From contig CAKPEJ010000004.1 of NCBI GenBank assembly GCA_934149325.1, forward strand, positions 1 through 62,311: a stretch of DNA of 62,311 nucleotides, given 5' to 3'. The position numbers and the translations under genes were made by a program. Position 1 is the stretch's first letter. Every line of letters begins with the position of its first letter. Positions 1 through 8,975 of this stretch are shown piece after piece. The notes beneath the pieces were generated by a model that saw nothing but the letters and a program-made list of their open reading frames with translations, made no database searches and had not been told where the DNA came from. Source of the stretch: an uncultured Bacilli bacterium (lineage in GTDB: Bacteria > Bacillota_I > Bacilli_A > RF39 > UBA660).

Positions 1-89
1 ATCCCTTTCTATTAATATAATATAGAAAAAATTAAAAAAATATGACAAAAAAGTGTCAAAAATGTTAAAAAATTAAAAAAGTTTCAAAA

Positions 90-124
90 TTTTAGGGGGT
101 TTTTAAGGAGAAATCGCGAATATA
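90..124 (+). promoter_or_regulatory. bipartite GC-rich promoter upstream of dnaG
   Basis: An AGGGGG block (94-99) within TTTTAGGGGGTTTT is followed after exactly 15 nt by AAATCGCG and ATATAATAA. The same layout, with the same 15-nt spacing, recurs upstream of comEA at 23855-23889. CGCG is otherwise very rare in this AT-rich window. I infer an alternative-sigma promoter of the SigH or competence-sigma type. In Bacillus the dnaG-sigA operon is known to have a SigH promoter. Bases 1-89 hold no recognisable gene. Confidence 0.55.
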
Positions 125-143
125 ATAATTGGAGTGGTATTTT

Positions 144-1883
144 ATGAAAAAGATATCTTATGAAGAAATTCTTAGTATTCAAAGAAAAGTAAATATTGTT
201 GATGTCGTTAAAGATTATGTTCCATTAATTCAAAAGGGTAGGAATTATTTCGGAGTATGTCCTTTTCATGATGATCATAATCCTAGTATGAGTGTATCTA
301 ATGAAAAACAGATGTTTAAATGCTTTGTATGTGGCGCATCAGGTAATGTTTTTAATTTTGTATCAGATTACGAAAAAATTCCTTATTATCAGGCAGTGTC
401 TGTAGTAGCAAACAAAATAGGAATTAAACTTGATATATCAAGTGAATATGTAAAAAAGGAAAATTCAACATTATATGAAATATATGATATAAGTAGTAAA
501 TTTTATCAAAATAACTTAAATACAGCATCAGGTAAGATTGCAAAAAACTATCTTAAAAATAGAAGTATTAGTGAAGAAGTTATAAAACATTTTCAAATAG
601 GATTATCTCCTAGTGATAATAGTTTAACTAATTTACTTGAAAATAAAAAAATATCAAAAACAGATATTTTAAAATCAGGAATAGCAATAGAAAGAGAAAA
701 TAATGTAATTGATATTTATAGAAATAGAATAATGTTCCCTTTATGGAATTTAAATGGACAAGTAGTTGGATTTTCAGGAAGAATTTATGATAATTCAGAT
801 ACAAGTAAATATATAAATACAATGGAAACTGAAATATTTAAAAAAGGAAATTTACTTTATAATTTTCATAATGCAAAAGAGAATGCTAGAAATGAAAGAA
901 ATATAATTGTTGTAGAAGGCTTTATGGATGTTATTAGATTATATACAATTGGAATAGAGAATGTAGTTGCTACTATGGGTACTGCGATTACAAAAGAACA
1001 TGCTATGTTATTAAAAAGACTTTCAAGTAATATAATATTAATGTTTGATGGTGATTCTGCTGGTGAAAAAGCTACTAATTCAGCTATTGAAGAATTAAAA
1101 AATGAAGATGTTAATATAAAGGTAGTTAGATTAGAAGAAAATTTAGATCCTGATGAATACATATTAAATAAGGGAAAAGAAAAAATGATTGATCACTTAG
1201 CTCATGCAACACCATTATTTAATTATAAGATGAATGCATATAAAAAAGATTTAGATTTTAATGATCCTAATGATATATCAAAATACATTAATATGTTAAA
1301 AGTTGATTTAGAAAAAATTGATGATGATATTGTAAGAGAAATTGAGGTAAAAAAAATATCAGATTTAACTGGTGTAAGTGAGAAGAATATTTTGTCGAAA
1401 CTTGACATAAATAAGAAAGATGTTAAAATAATTGAGCGTCGTCAAGTTAAATCTAGTGATTTAAAATTAAGTAAATATGATAAAGCATCAAAGTATATTT
1501 TATTTTATATGATAAAAAATCCAAGTTTAATTAATTATTATTATAATAATTTATCATATCTACCAAATGAAGTTGATAGAAAACTTGCAAATGAAATGAT
1601 TCTTTTTTATAAGAAATTTGAAAGTTTTAATTTAAATGATTTTATTATATATCTAAAAGATAAAAAAGAACTTATTAATAAAGTTATAGAGATTGATGAT
1701 TTAGATTATAATAAAGAATATGATATGGATTTAATTGACAGCTATTTTAAAGTTATAAAAGAGTATTTAAATAATATAGAAATAGAAAAGCTAAAAAAAG
1801 AACTAAAAAATGCTGATAATGAAGTGGTAAGAAAAGAAATAGCAAAAAAAATAGTAGAGTTAAAAATAAAGGAGAGTAAGTAA
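144..1883 (+). CDS. dnaG: DNA primase DnaG
   Basis: This primase synthesises RNA primers at the replication fork. The 579-aa protein has an N-terminal CHC2 zinc finger (C39, H42, C60, C63), the primase catalytic core, and a TOPRIM domain with the VVEGFMD glutamate and the FDGDSAGEKA acidic motif around residues 255-320. The C-terminal third is a divergent, Lys/Glu-rich helicase-interaction region. I chose ATG 144 because GGAGTGG sits 7 nt upstream; an in-frame TTG at 129 overlaps that ribosome site. It is the first gene of dnaG-rpoD-trmK, with a 1-nt gap to rpoD, the classic Bacillota macromolecular-synthesis operon here lacking rpsU. Confidence 0.97.
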   Translation: MKKISYEEILSIQRKVNIVDVVKDYVPLIQKGRNYFGVCPFHDDHNPSMSVSNEKQMFKCFVCGASGNVFNFVSDYEKIPYYQAVSVVANKIGIKLDISSEYVKKENSTLYEIYDISSKFYQNNLNTASGKIAKNYLKNRSISEEVIKHFQIGLSPSDNSLTNLLENKKISKTDILKSGIAIERENNVIDIYRNRIMFPLWNLNGQVVGFSGRIYDNSDTSKYINTMETEIFKKGNLLYNFHNAKENARNERNIIVVEGFMDVIRLYTIGIENVVATMGTAITKEHAMLLKRLSSNIILMFDGDSAGEKATNSAIEELKNEDVNIKVVRLEENLDPDEYILNKGKEKMIDHLAHATPLFNYKMNAYKKDLDFNDPNDISKYINMLKVDLEKIDDDIVREIEVKKISDLTGVSEKNILSKLDINKKDVKIIERRQVKSSDLKLSKYDKASKYILFYMIKNPSLINYYYNNLSYLPNEVDRKLANEMILFYKKFESFNLNDFIIYLKDKKELINKVIEIDDLDYNKEYDMDLIDSYFKVIKEYLNNIEIEKLKKELKNADNEVVRKEIAKKIVELKIKESK

Positions 1884-1884
1884 T

Positions 1885-2976
1885 ATGGAAGAAATAAAGA
1901 CATTAGATCAAAGAAAAAAAGATTTATTAAAAATGGGAAAAGAAGAAGGTTTCTTAACTTTTGAACAATTAGCAAATGTTTTAAAGGGTCTTGAAATGGA
2001 TGCTGAGAGTTTAGATGATTTATATAATTTCTTAAATGAAAATAATATAGAAGTTGTTGCTGATAGTGAGGTAGAATCAGATAGTGATGATGGTGATGAT
2101 GGAACAAACCTTTTACTTGAAGAAGATGCACTTCCTAAAAATTTAAGTATTAATGATCCTGTTAGAATGTATTTAAAAGAAATAGGTAAAATAAGTCTTC
2201 TTTCATTAGATGAAGAATTAGAATTATCAAAAAGAATAGAAGAAGGCGATGAAGAAGCAAAAGCTAAACTTGCAGAATCAAATTTACGTTTAGTTGTTTC
2301 TATTGCAAAGAGATATGTTGGAAGAAATTTAGGCTTCCTTGATTTAATTCAAGAAGGTAACATTGGTTTAATGAAGGCAGTTGATAAGTTTGATTCATCT
2401 AAAGGTTATAAATTTTCAACATATGCAACTTGGTGGATAAGACAAGCTATAACAAGAGCTATTGCCGATCAAGCAAAAACGATAAGAGTACCAGTTCATA
2501 TGGTTGAAACTATTAATAAGTTAAAAAGAGTTCAAAGACAATTAACTCTTGAATTAAATCGTGAACCAACAGAAGAAGAATTAAGTAAAAAACTTGGTAT
2601 ACCAGAAGATAAAGTTAGAGAAATAATCAAAATATCTTTAGATCCACTTTCATTAGAAACACCAATAGGTGAAGAAGAAGATTCTCATTTAGGAGATTTT
2701 GTAAAAGATGAAAGTAGCATGAGTCCAGAAGAATATGCTATTAACGAAGTGTTAAAAGATGAAATAGCAGAAGTATTACTTACATTAACTGAAAGAGAAG
2801 AACAAGTATTAAAATTAAGATTTGGTCTTGAAGATGGTACATGTCGTACTCTTGAAGAAGTAGGAACTATTTTTGGAGTTACAAGAGAGAGAATTAGACA
2901 AATAGAAGCAAAAGCACTTCGTAAACTTCGTCATCCATCAAGAAGTAAAAAGTTAAAGGATTATTTGGTTGATTAA
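1885..2976 (+). CDS. rpoD: primary RNA polymerase sigma factor SigA/RpoD
   Basis: The 363-aa housekeeping sigma factor opens with a short region-1.1-like segment (residues 1-60) and an acidic stretch (about 62-80). Region 1.2 starts at DPVRMYLKEIG (91-101). Region 2 includes the NLRLVVSIAKRY and TYATWWIRQAI promoter-melting motifs (about 133-190), and regions 3 and 4 follow with the VTRERIRQIEAKALRKLR recognition helix near the end. The length is typical of Bacillota SigA. The start ATG lies behind GGAGAG and 1 nt after the dnaG stop. The consensus promoters seen throughout this window (TTGACA/TATAAT) fit this factor. Confidence 0.98.
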   Translation: MEEIKTLDQRKKDLLKMGKEEGFLTFEQLANVLKGLEMDAESLDDLYNFLNENNIEVVADSEVESDSDDGDDGTNLLLEEDALPKNLSINDPVRMYLKEIGKISLLSLDEELELSKRIEEGDEEAKAKLAESNLRLVVSIAKRYVGRNLGFLDLIQEGNIGLMKAVDKFDSSKGYKFSTYATWWIRQAITRAIADQAKTIRVPVHMVETINKLKRVQRQLTLELNREPTEEELSKKLGIPEDKVREIIKISLDPLSLETPIGEEEDSHLGDFVKDESSMSPEEYAINEVLKDEIAEVLLTLTEREEQVLKLRFGLEDGTCRTLEEVGTIFGVTRERIRQIEAKALRKLRHPSRSKKLKDYLVD

Positions 2977-2977
2977 T

Positions 2978-3655
2978 ATGAGATTATCAAGTAGGTTAAA
3001 AGCAATCGCAGAATTTGTATCTGATGGTGAAAAAATCATTGATATAGGATGTGATCATGCACTTTTAGATATATATTTATATCAAAATAGAAAAAAAGTA
3101 AAAATAATTGCTTCTGATATTCATGAAGGAGCATTAAAACAAGCAGAAAAAAACATTAAAAAATATGAGCTTGAAAAGAAAATAAAACTTCGTCTTGGGG
3201 ATGGACTTGATGTAGTAAAAAATGGTGAAGTAAATACAGTTATTATTTCTGGTATGGGATATTCAACTATTATTGGAATTCTTTCTAATAAAGAAAAATT
3301 AGAAGGAGTTGAAAAAATAATAGTTCAATCAAATACTGATGTTGTAAAATTAAGAAAGAATGTAATTAAATTAGGATTTAAAATTAACAGAGAAAAACTA
3401 GTAAAAGATAAAGATATAATTTATACAGTAATTGAATTTGTAAGAGGTAAAGAAAAATATTCTTATGAAGAAATTTATTTTGGACCATGTATAATGAAAG
3501 AAAAAAATAAATTGTTTTATGAGTATTATAATAAAAAATTACTTAAATATGAAAATTTATTACTTCAATTACCAAATTATGAATTAGCTAGTAAAATACA
3601 TCATTTAAGATTAATAAAAGTAATAAAAAAAGAAGTTATAAAGGAAGATGAATAA
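2978..3655 (+). CDS. trmK: tRNA (adenine(22)-N1)-methyltransferase TrmK
   Basis: This SAM-dependent Rossmann methyltransferase modifies A22 of tRNA in Gram-positive bacteria. Evidence is the N-terminal RLSSRLKAIAEFV start, the SAM-binding IIDIGCDHALLDIYL motif, ASDIHEGAL as the acidic ribose-binding strand, and the family signature IISGMGYSTI. At 225 aa it has normal length. It follows rpoD by 1 nt, as in Bacillus and relatives. ATG 2978 is preferred to an in-frame TTG at 2969 that overlaps the rpoD end. It probably relies on operon read-through and translational coupling. Confidence 0.93.
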   Translation: MRLSSRLKAIAEFVSDGEKIIDIGCDHALLDIYLYQNRKKVKIIASDIHEGALKQAEKNIKKYELEKKIKLRLGDGLDVVKNGEVNTVIISGMGYSTIIGILSNKEKLEGVEKIIVQSNTDVVKLRKNVIKLGFKINREKLVKDKDIIYTVIEFVRGKEKYSYEEIYFGPCIMKEKNKLFYEYYNKKLLKYENLLLQLPNYELASKIHHLRLIKVIKKEVIKEDE

Positions 3656-3670
3656 TTTTCTTTTTTTTTC

Positions 3671-3699
3671 TTGTAAAAATTGTATTTTAATCATATAAT
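3671..3699 (+). promoter_or_regulatory. sigma-A promoter for nfeD-stomatin pair
   Basis: TTGTAA (3671-3676) and TATAAT (3694-3699) are separated by 17 nt and lie 21 nt before the nfeD-like start. Confidence 0.7.
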
Positions 3700-3720
3700 T
3701 ATATTAATCAAGGAGGAGAT

Positions 3721-4146
3721 ATGGAAGTAGTATGGTTAAGTTTAGTAGTAGTTTTTATCATTATTGAAGCAATTACTACTAATTTAGTTACAATCTGGTT
3801 TGCAGCAGCAAGCTTATGTTCATTATTTGTTTCATATTTTACTGATAATTTATTTATTCAGTTATTAGTATTTTCTCTTGTTAGTATATTTACTTTAATA
3901 TTTACTAAACCAATATTAGATAAAATATTTAAAACTGACAAAAAAGAAAAAACTAATGCTGATGCTGTTATAGGTAAAACTGGAATAGTTACAGATGAAA
4001 TAACAGATTTAACTAATGGAAGAGTTAAGGTAAGCTCTAAAAGTTGGATGGCAACATCAGATGAAAATTTAAGCAAAGGTACTAAAGTTGAAGTACTAGA
4101 TATAATAGGTGCTAAACTTGTAGTTAAAAAAAAGGAGGAAAAATAG
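3721..4146 (+). CDS. NfeD-family membrane protein
   Basis: The 141-aa protein has two to three N-terminal membrane helices (residues 3-65, with an ITTNLVTIWFAAA segment) and a C-terminal OB-fold of about 65 residues (GKTGIVTDEI...GRVKVSSKSW). This is the short NfeD1b architecture. Such proteins pair with membrane SPFH proteins and modulate their assembly or proteolysis; that function is family knowledge. The next gene, 1 nt downstream, is the SPFH partner. The ribosome site is AAGGAGGAG. The gene has a good promoter and is the first of a two-gene operon. Confidence 0.88.
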   Translation: MEVVWLSLVVVFIIIEAITTNLVTIWFAAASLCSLFVSYFTDNLFIQLLVFSLVSIFTLIFTKPILDKIFKTDKKEKTNADAVIGKTGIVTDEITDLTNGRVKVSSKSWMATSDENLSKGTKVEVLDIIGAKLVVKKKEEK

Positions 4147-4147
4147 T

Positions 4148-5032
4148 ATGGCTTTAATTTATTTAATAATAATTTTAGTGATTTTAATAATTGCAAATAT
4201 TAAGATTGTTCCACAATCAAAAACTTATGTTATAGAAAGATTAGGTAGTTATCATGCTACTTGGCAAACAGGTCTTCATATAAAAATACCATTTATAGAA
4301 AGAATATCAAATAATGTATCATTAAAAGAAAAGGTACGTGATTTCGCACCACAACCAGTTATTACAAAAGATAACGTTACTATGCATATTGATACAGTAG
4401 TTTATTTTCAAATTACTGATCCAAAATTATTTACATATGGAGTAGAAAATCCAATTAGTGCAATTGAAAATTTAACAGCAACTACACTTCGTAATATAAT
4501 TGGTGAATTAGAACTTGATGAAACATTAACTTCAAGAGATTTAATAAATGGAAAAATGTGTGTAATTCTTGATGAAGCAACTGATCCATGGGGGATTAAA
4601 ATCAATCGTGTTGAGGTTAAAAATATAATACCACCTAAAGATATACAAGAAGCAATGGAAAAACAAATGAGAGCTGAAAGAGAAAGAAGAGAGGCAATAT
4701 TACGTGCTGAAGGTGAAAAAAAATCAAGTATATTAATAGCAGAAGGTGAAAAAGAAAGTGCAATTTTAAGAGCAGAAGCTCAAAAAGAATCACAAATAAG
4801 ACTTGCAGAAGGTGAAGCAGAAGCAATATTAAAAGTACAAGAAGCAACAGCAAAAGGATTAGAATTATTAAAAAATGCAAAAGCAGATAAAGCTGTTTTA
4901 GCTTTAAAATCATTTGAGGCATTTGAAAAAGTAGCTGATGGTCAAGCAACTAAAATAATAATACCTTCAGAAATGCAATCAATAGCTAGTATTTTGGCAA
5001 GTTCAAAAGAAATAGTAACAAAAGATAAGTAA
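4148..5032 (+). CDS. SPFH/stomatin-like membrane protein (paraslipin/QmcA type)
   Basis: The 294-aa protein has one N-terminal membrane helix (residues 2-17), an SPFH/Band-7 domain (about 20-175, including TYVIERLGSY and the VKNIIPPKDIQEAMEKQM end), and a long Ala/Glu-rich coiled coil (about 178-245, REAILRAEGEK repeats). This matches bacterial stomatin homologues that oligomerise at the membrane and help organise other membrane proteins. Its placement behind an NfeD-like gene is the conserved partner arrangement. The stop codon is inside the stem of a strong terminator. Confidence 0.92.
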   Translation: MALIYLIIILVILIIANIKIVPQSKTYVIERLGSYHATWQTGLHIKIPFIERISNNVSLKEKVRDFAPQPVITKDNVTMHIDTVVYFQITDPKLFTYGVENPISAIENLTATTLRNIIGELELDETLTSRDLINGKMCVILDEATDPWGIKINRVEVKNIIPPKDIQEAMEKQMRAERERREAILRAEGEKKSSILIAEGEKESAILRAEAQKESQIRLAEGEAEAILKVQEATAKGLELLKNAKADKAVLALKSFEAFEKVADGQATKIIIPSEMQSIASILASSKEIVTKDK

Positions 5033-5057
5033 ACTAGATTTTTAGTTTACTTTTTTG
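5027..5057 (+). terminator. intrinsic terminator after stomatin gene
   Basis: AAGTAAACTA (5027-5036) pairs with TAGTTTACTT (5043-5052) across the loop GATTTT, followed by a T run. The 5' arm contains the stop codon of the preceding gene. Confidence 0.88.
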
Positions 5058-5107
5058 TTTTCAAAAGTTTTATTTGATGGTATAATATATTCAAAGGTAG
5101 GGATATT

Positions 5108-6202
5108 ATGAATTTTATTAGAGAAAATATTTTAAAAATAGTAATTATTTTTGTAGTATTTATATTTGTTATAATTGCTGTATCATCATGTTCAAATAAG
5201 CCAGTAACTATTCAAGAAAAATATGAAACTATGGAAAATAATTTAAAGGAGGCATCTCAAAAGTTAACAAAAAAAAGTAATACTTTTCTTCCAAAAGAAA
5301 TAGAAGAAACAAAAAAAGTACAATTAAGTACACTTATTAAAAACGAATTAATAAGTGAGCTTCATGCCAATGAAGATGCAAATGTATCATGTGATGGGTA
5401 TGTTTCAATAACAAAAAAAAGTGATAATGAGTATGTTTATAAACCATATTTAAAATGTGGAAAATATTATGAAACTAAAACAATTGCTCAATATATTCTT
5501 GATAATGAAAAAGTAGTAACAGAAAATGATGGATTATATCAAAAGGGTGTAACTTATGTATATAGGGGAGAAAATCCTAATAATTATGTATCTTTAGATG
5601 GTAAATTTTATAGAATAATATCAATTACACAAGATAAAGAATTAAAATTAATTTCAACAGAAAAATATTCTGAAGGGCTTGTTTGGGATGATAGATATAA
5701 TTCTGATAAACAAAGAAGTTATGGAATAAATATTTTCGAAAAAAGTAGATTAAAGGATTCTTTACGAGAAATATATAATTCAGAATTTTTTTCAGATACA
5801 ACTAGAAGTTTTATTAAGCCTCATGATATTTGTGTCGGAAAAAGATCTTATAATGATACTGATTTCTCAGGAACAGCAGAATGTTCTGTTATATCAAAAA
5901 ATGAAACAGTAGGATTAATTCAAACAAATGAATATTTATATGCAAGTATTGATACAGGATGTAAATCAGGTAATAGTCCAGAATGTGGAAATTATAATTA
6001 TTTAATGAATATATCAAGTAATATGGATACACAAATTGCATGTACTGAAAATTCATATCAATTCTATTCAATAGATAGTGGAACATTATATGCTAAAAAT
6101 GCATCTTCAAGAGTAATAGTATACCCAGTAATATATTTATCAAATGATGTATTATATAAGAGTGGAAATGGTACTCAAAATAACCCATATGTATTAAGAT
6201 AG
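5108..6202 (+). CDS. membrane-anchored surface protein with pilin-like N-terminal module
   Basis: The 364-aa protein has an N-terminal hydrophobic helix (residues 9-27) ending SSCSNKP, which could be a lipobox-like Cys although the hydrophobic segment is long. A coiled segment follows, then a module with QLSTLIKNELI, CDGYVSIT and LKCGKYYET (about 75-125). The same pattern recurs in the protein at 8976. The C-terminal 220 residues are Cys-containing and Tyr-rich, with FYRIISI and SRVIVYPVIYLS, resembling the DUF6273-type surface domains common in gut Bacillota. The start follows GGTAGGG. I do not know its function; secretion and surface location are inferred. Confidence 0.6.
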   Translation: MNFIRENILKIVIIFVVFIFVIIAVSSCSNKPVTIQEKYETMENNLKEASQKLTKKSNTFLPKEIEETKKVQLSTLIKNELISELHANEDANVSCDGYVSITKKSDNEYVYKPYLKCGKYYETKTIAQYILDNEKVVTENDGLYQKGVTYVYRGENPNNYVSLDGKFYRIISITQDKELKLISTEKYSEGLVWDDRYNSDKQRSYGINIFEKSRLKDSLREIYNSEFFSDTTRSFIKPHDICVGKRSYNDTDFSGTAECSVISKNETVGLIQTNEYLYASIDTGCKSGNSPECGNYNYLMNISSNMDTQIACTENSYQFYSIDSGTLYAKNASSRVIVYPVIYLSNDVLYKSGNGTQNNPYVLR

Positions 6203-6210
6203 GTGATAAT

Positions 6211-7002
6211 ATGAAGAATTATAGTTTATATTTGGAAAATGAAAATGAAAAAATCTTACTTATGAAAGATACTTTAATAAATATTGATGAAATAACTACT
6301 AGTTTTAAAAATAAAGAAAAAATGGTTGAGATTTTATTTAGAGGTAAAGATTTCGATTATTCTAAATGTTCAATATTAATAGAATCTTCATCAAAATTTC
6401 CTGTAGATTTTATAGGTTCAGATTTTAGAGATGTTATAAGAAGATTTAATGATCAAAAATATATGAATTCAGTTTGTTCTATTGATTCTAAAATTTTGTT
6501 AGAGTATTTTGAAGAAAAATTAAATGATGTTGTAATTAGAAATTCTAGAGATTTAACTGATGTTTCAGAAAAAAAAGAAGAATATTTAAAAAATAATAAT
6601 ATTCCTATTGTTCAATTAATTGGTGGTTTAAAAATAATGAATTTATCAAAAAATGCTCAAACAAGAGGTGAAAAAAATACAAATAATAGTCTAAATGCAA
6701 GAATAAATGTAAATCATAATATTAGAAAATATAATGAAAAATATAAAAATTATAGAGATATGTATTGTTATATGGTTGGTATTTCTATGATAAGTCAAGA
6801 AGAACCTTATTATACTAAGGAAGAAAGAGTTACTTTAAAAAAATTTTTGGATAATGCATCTGAAAAAATAGATAACATGATATACGGAAAAAATCAATTA
6901 ACATTTAATTTAGAGTTAGAAGAGCCAAAAGATACTTTGGATAATGATGAAGATGATGAAGTTGTTTTAGATTATATACAAAAAGGAGCAAGAGTTAAAT
7001 AA
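6211..7002 (+). CDS. hypothetical protein
   Basis: I do not recognise this 263-aa soluble, charged protein. It starts 8 nt after the preceding surface-protein gene behind AGGTGAT and may share its transcript. There is no signal peptide or membrane helix. The N-terminal 100 residues look like mixed alpha/beta (KILLMKDTLINID, MVEILFRGKDFDY, KFPVDFIGSDFRDVIRRF). The C-terminal half is helical and Asn-rich, ending in an acidic patch (NDEDDEVVLD). Confidence 0.6.
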   Translation: MKNYSLYLENENEKILLMKDTLINIDEITTSFKNKEKMVEILFRGKDFDYSKCSILIESSSKFPVDFIGSDFRDVIRRFNDQKYMNSVCSIDSKILLEYFEEKLNDVVIRNSRDLTDVSEKKEEYLKNNNIPIVQLIGGLKIMNLSKNAQTRGEKNTNNSLNARINVNHNIRKYNEKYKNYRDMYCYMVGISMISQEEPYYTKEERVTLKKFLDNASEKIDNMIYGKNQLTFNLELEEPKDTLDNDEDDEVVLDYIQKGARVK

Positions 7003-7017
7003 CTCTTGTTTTGTAAT

Positions 7018-7908
7018 ATGGAAAAAGAAATAAATAAGTTTATAGATTATTTAAAGTATCAAAAAAATTATTCTATATATACATGTAATAATTATAAGAA
7101 AGATTTAAAGGAGTATAATAATTTTATAGTAAGTCATAAACTTGATTATAAAAATTTATCATATGAAGATGCTACTAAATATTTAAAATTTTTAAATGAA
7201 GAAAAGAATGCTAAGTCATCTATATCAAGAAAATTAAGTTCTATAAGATCTTTTTATAAGTTTTTAGTATTAAATAATATTACTGATAAAAATATATTTT
7301 TAATTGTTTCATCACCAAAAAAAGATAAAAAAATACCTAAATTTATTAATTATTCAGATATTAATGAAATTTTTAATGTTCCAAATATTAATACACCATC
7401 AGGTCAAAGAGAAAGACTTATACTTGAAATATTATATGGATCTGGTGTAAGGGTATCAGAACTTGTTAATATAAAATTAAAAGATATTAATTTAAATAAT
7501 AAAAGTATTTTAATATATGGTAAAGGTAGCAAAGAAAGAATTGTGTCGTTTGGCGATTATGCTTATGAAATGATTTTAAAATATATTAATGAAGGAAGAG
7601 TTAATTTACTTGGAAATATAAAAAGTGATTATTTAATTGTTGGAAAAAATAAAGAAAATTTAACAACAAGAAGAATTGAACAAATTATTGATAAAATAAT
7701 AGAAAAAACAAGTATAAAACTAAATATTACACCACATGTTTTTAGGCATACATTCGCAACACATTTATTAGATAATGGATGTGATTTACTTGCCGTTCAG
7801 GAATTATTAGGTCATGCATCACTTTCGTCAACTGAAATATATACACACGTAAGTAATGAACATTTAAGAGAAGTTTATAGAAAATGTCATCCGAGAAATT
7901 TAAAGTAA
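7018..7908 (+). CDS. xerD: tyrosine recombinase XerD/XerC
   Basis: The 296-aa site-specific recombinase has an N-terminal SAM-like core-binding domain (residues 1-90, with YSIYTCNNYKKDL) and a catalytic domain carrying Arg in GSGVRVSEL, Lys in GKGSKERIV, HVFRHTFATH, and GHASLSSTEIYTH leading to the nucleophile Tyr. The size and the absence of an N-terminal arm domain favour the chromosomal Xer type over a mobile-element integrase. Xer recombinases resolve chromosome dimers at dif. ATG 7018 is chosen over TTG 7006. No dif-like site was identified nearby. Confidence 0.9.
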   Translation: MEKEINKFIDYLKYQKNYSIYTCNNYKKDLKEYNNFIVSHKLDYKNLSYEDATKYLKFLNEEKNAKSSISRKLSSIRSFYKFLVLNNITDKNIFLIVSSPKKDKKIPKFINYSDINEIFNVPNINTPSGQRERLILEILYGSGVRVSELVNIKLKDINLNNKSILIYGKGSKERIVSFGDYAYEMILKYINEGRVNLLGNIKSDYLIVGKNKENLTTRRIEQIIDKIIEKTSIKLNITPHVFRHTFATHLLDNGCDLLAVQELLGHASLSSTEIYTHVSNEHLREVYRKCHPRNLK

Positions 7909-7978
7909 ATTAATGTAAAATTAATGTGTTTTTATTAAGTACATTTTCTATTTTTGATATAATATTTTTGGTGATAGT

Positions 7979-8575
7979 ATGTCAAAATTATATTTTAGAT
8001 ATGGTGCGATGAATTGTGGTAAAAGTTCTGCATTAATGCAAGTCGCACATAATTATGAATCAAATAATAAAAATGTTTTTGTAATAAAATCAGAAATAGA
8101 TACAAAGGCAAATGATTGTTTATCATCTAGAATAGGTTTAAAAAGAAAAGTAGATTTATTGCTTAAAAAGAATGAATCATTAGAAAATTATTATGATAAA
8201 TTAAAAAAGGTAGACTGTATATTAGTAGATGAGGCACAGTTTTTAAGTGAAAATGAAGTTGATGAATTATATTTTGTTACTAAAGAATTTAATGTTCCTG
8301 TAATATGTTATGGATTAAAAACAGATTTTAAAAGTAATTTATTTACTGGAAGTAAAAGGTTGCTTGAACTTTCTGATGAATTAAATGAGTTAATAACAAT
8401 ATGTAGATGTGGTAAAAGGGCAAAGTTTAATGCAAGATTTGTAGATGATAAATTTACTTTAGATGGTGAAACAGTTTCTATTGATGGTTCTTCTTTAAAT
8501 ATAAAATATATTCCATTATGTGGAAAATGTTATTTAGAAGAAAAAATGAATTATGAAAAAAATAAAATAAAGTAA
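7979..8575 (+). CDS. tdk: thymidine kinase (type II)
   Basis: This enzyme phosphorylates thymidine in the salvage pathway. The 198-aa protein has the P-loop GAMNCGKSSALM at the N-terminus, the DEAQF Walker-B motif, YGLKTDFKSNLF in the lasso region, and a structural zinc site made of CRCG and CGKC pairs. The length is typical. A TATAAT box lies about 25 nt upstream and the ribosome site is GGTGATAG. Confidence 0.95.
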   Translation: MSKLYFRYGAMNCGKSSALMQVAHNYESNNKNVFVIKSEIDTKANDCLSSRIGLKRKVDLLLKKNESLENYYDKLKKVDCILVDEAQFLSENEVDELYFVTKEFNVPVICYGLKTDFKSNLFTGSKRLLELSDELNELITICRCGKRAKFNARFVDDKFTLDGETVSIDGSSLNIKYIPLCGKCYLEEKMNYEKNKIK

Positions 8576-8627
8576 CTTTTTCTTTAATAAGTGATATAAT
8601 ATATATTCTAAAATTAGAGGTGTAAAC

Positions 8628-8891
8628 ATGAAAAAGTATGTAGATCCATTTATAGATTTTTTACCAAGTATAGATTTACATGGTTATGATAGAGTATCTG
8701 CAAGAATAAAAACGGACGAATTTATTACTGACAGTATAAAATTAAAAAGAAAAAAGATAGTCATAATTCATGGAAAAGGTACAGGTGTAGTAAAAGAAGA
8801 AGTATATAAATTTTTAAAGAATAATAAAAATATTTTAAGTTATAGTTTATATTGGAATAATCCAGGTGCAACTATTGTAGAACTTAAATAA
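8628..8891 (+). CDS. stand-alone Smr-domain protein
   Basis: The 87-aa protein consists almost entirely of a Smr (MutS2 C-terminal) domain, with the LHGYDR motif (the usual LDLHG position) and the IIHGKGTGVVKEEV loop, ending in NPGATIVELK. Stand-alone Smr domains are nucleases or RNA-binding proteins; recent family knowledge links MutS2 Smr to ribosome rescue. The full MutS2 is not in this window. The ribosome site is GAGGTGT. Confidence 0.85.
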   Translation: MKKYVDPFIDFLPSIDLHGYDRVSARIKTDEFITDSIKLKRKKIVIIHGKGTGVVKEEVYKFLKNNKNILSYSLYWNNPGATIVELK

Positions 8892-8911
8892 TACAATTAG
8901 ATTTTCAAAAT

Positions 8912-8940
8912 TTGACAAATAGTATGAGTTGTGTTATTAT
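8912..8940 (+). promoter_or_regulatory. consensus sigma-A promoter for repeat surface protein
   Basis: TTGACA (8912-8917), a 17-nt spacer and TATTAT (8935-8940), followed by a GAGGGGG ribosome site. The strong match suggests high expression. Confidence 0.8.
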
Positions 8941-8975
8941 ATGCGACGTAATTTCAAAAAGAGGGGGTTTTTTAT

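Noticed and set aside
43..58. TGACA...TGTCA dyad near the window start
   Set aside because: It is only 5-bp arms in A-rich sequence with no T run, too weak to call a site although similar words recur at 52262 and 53982.
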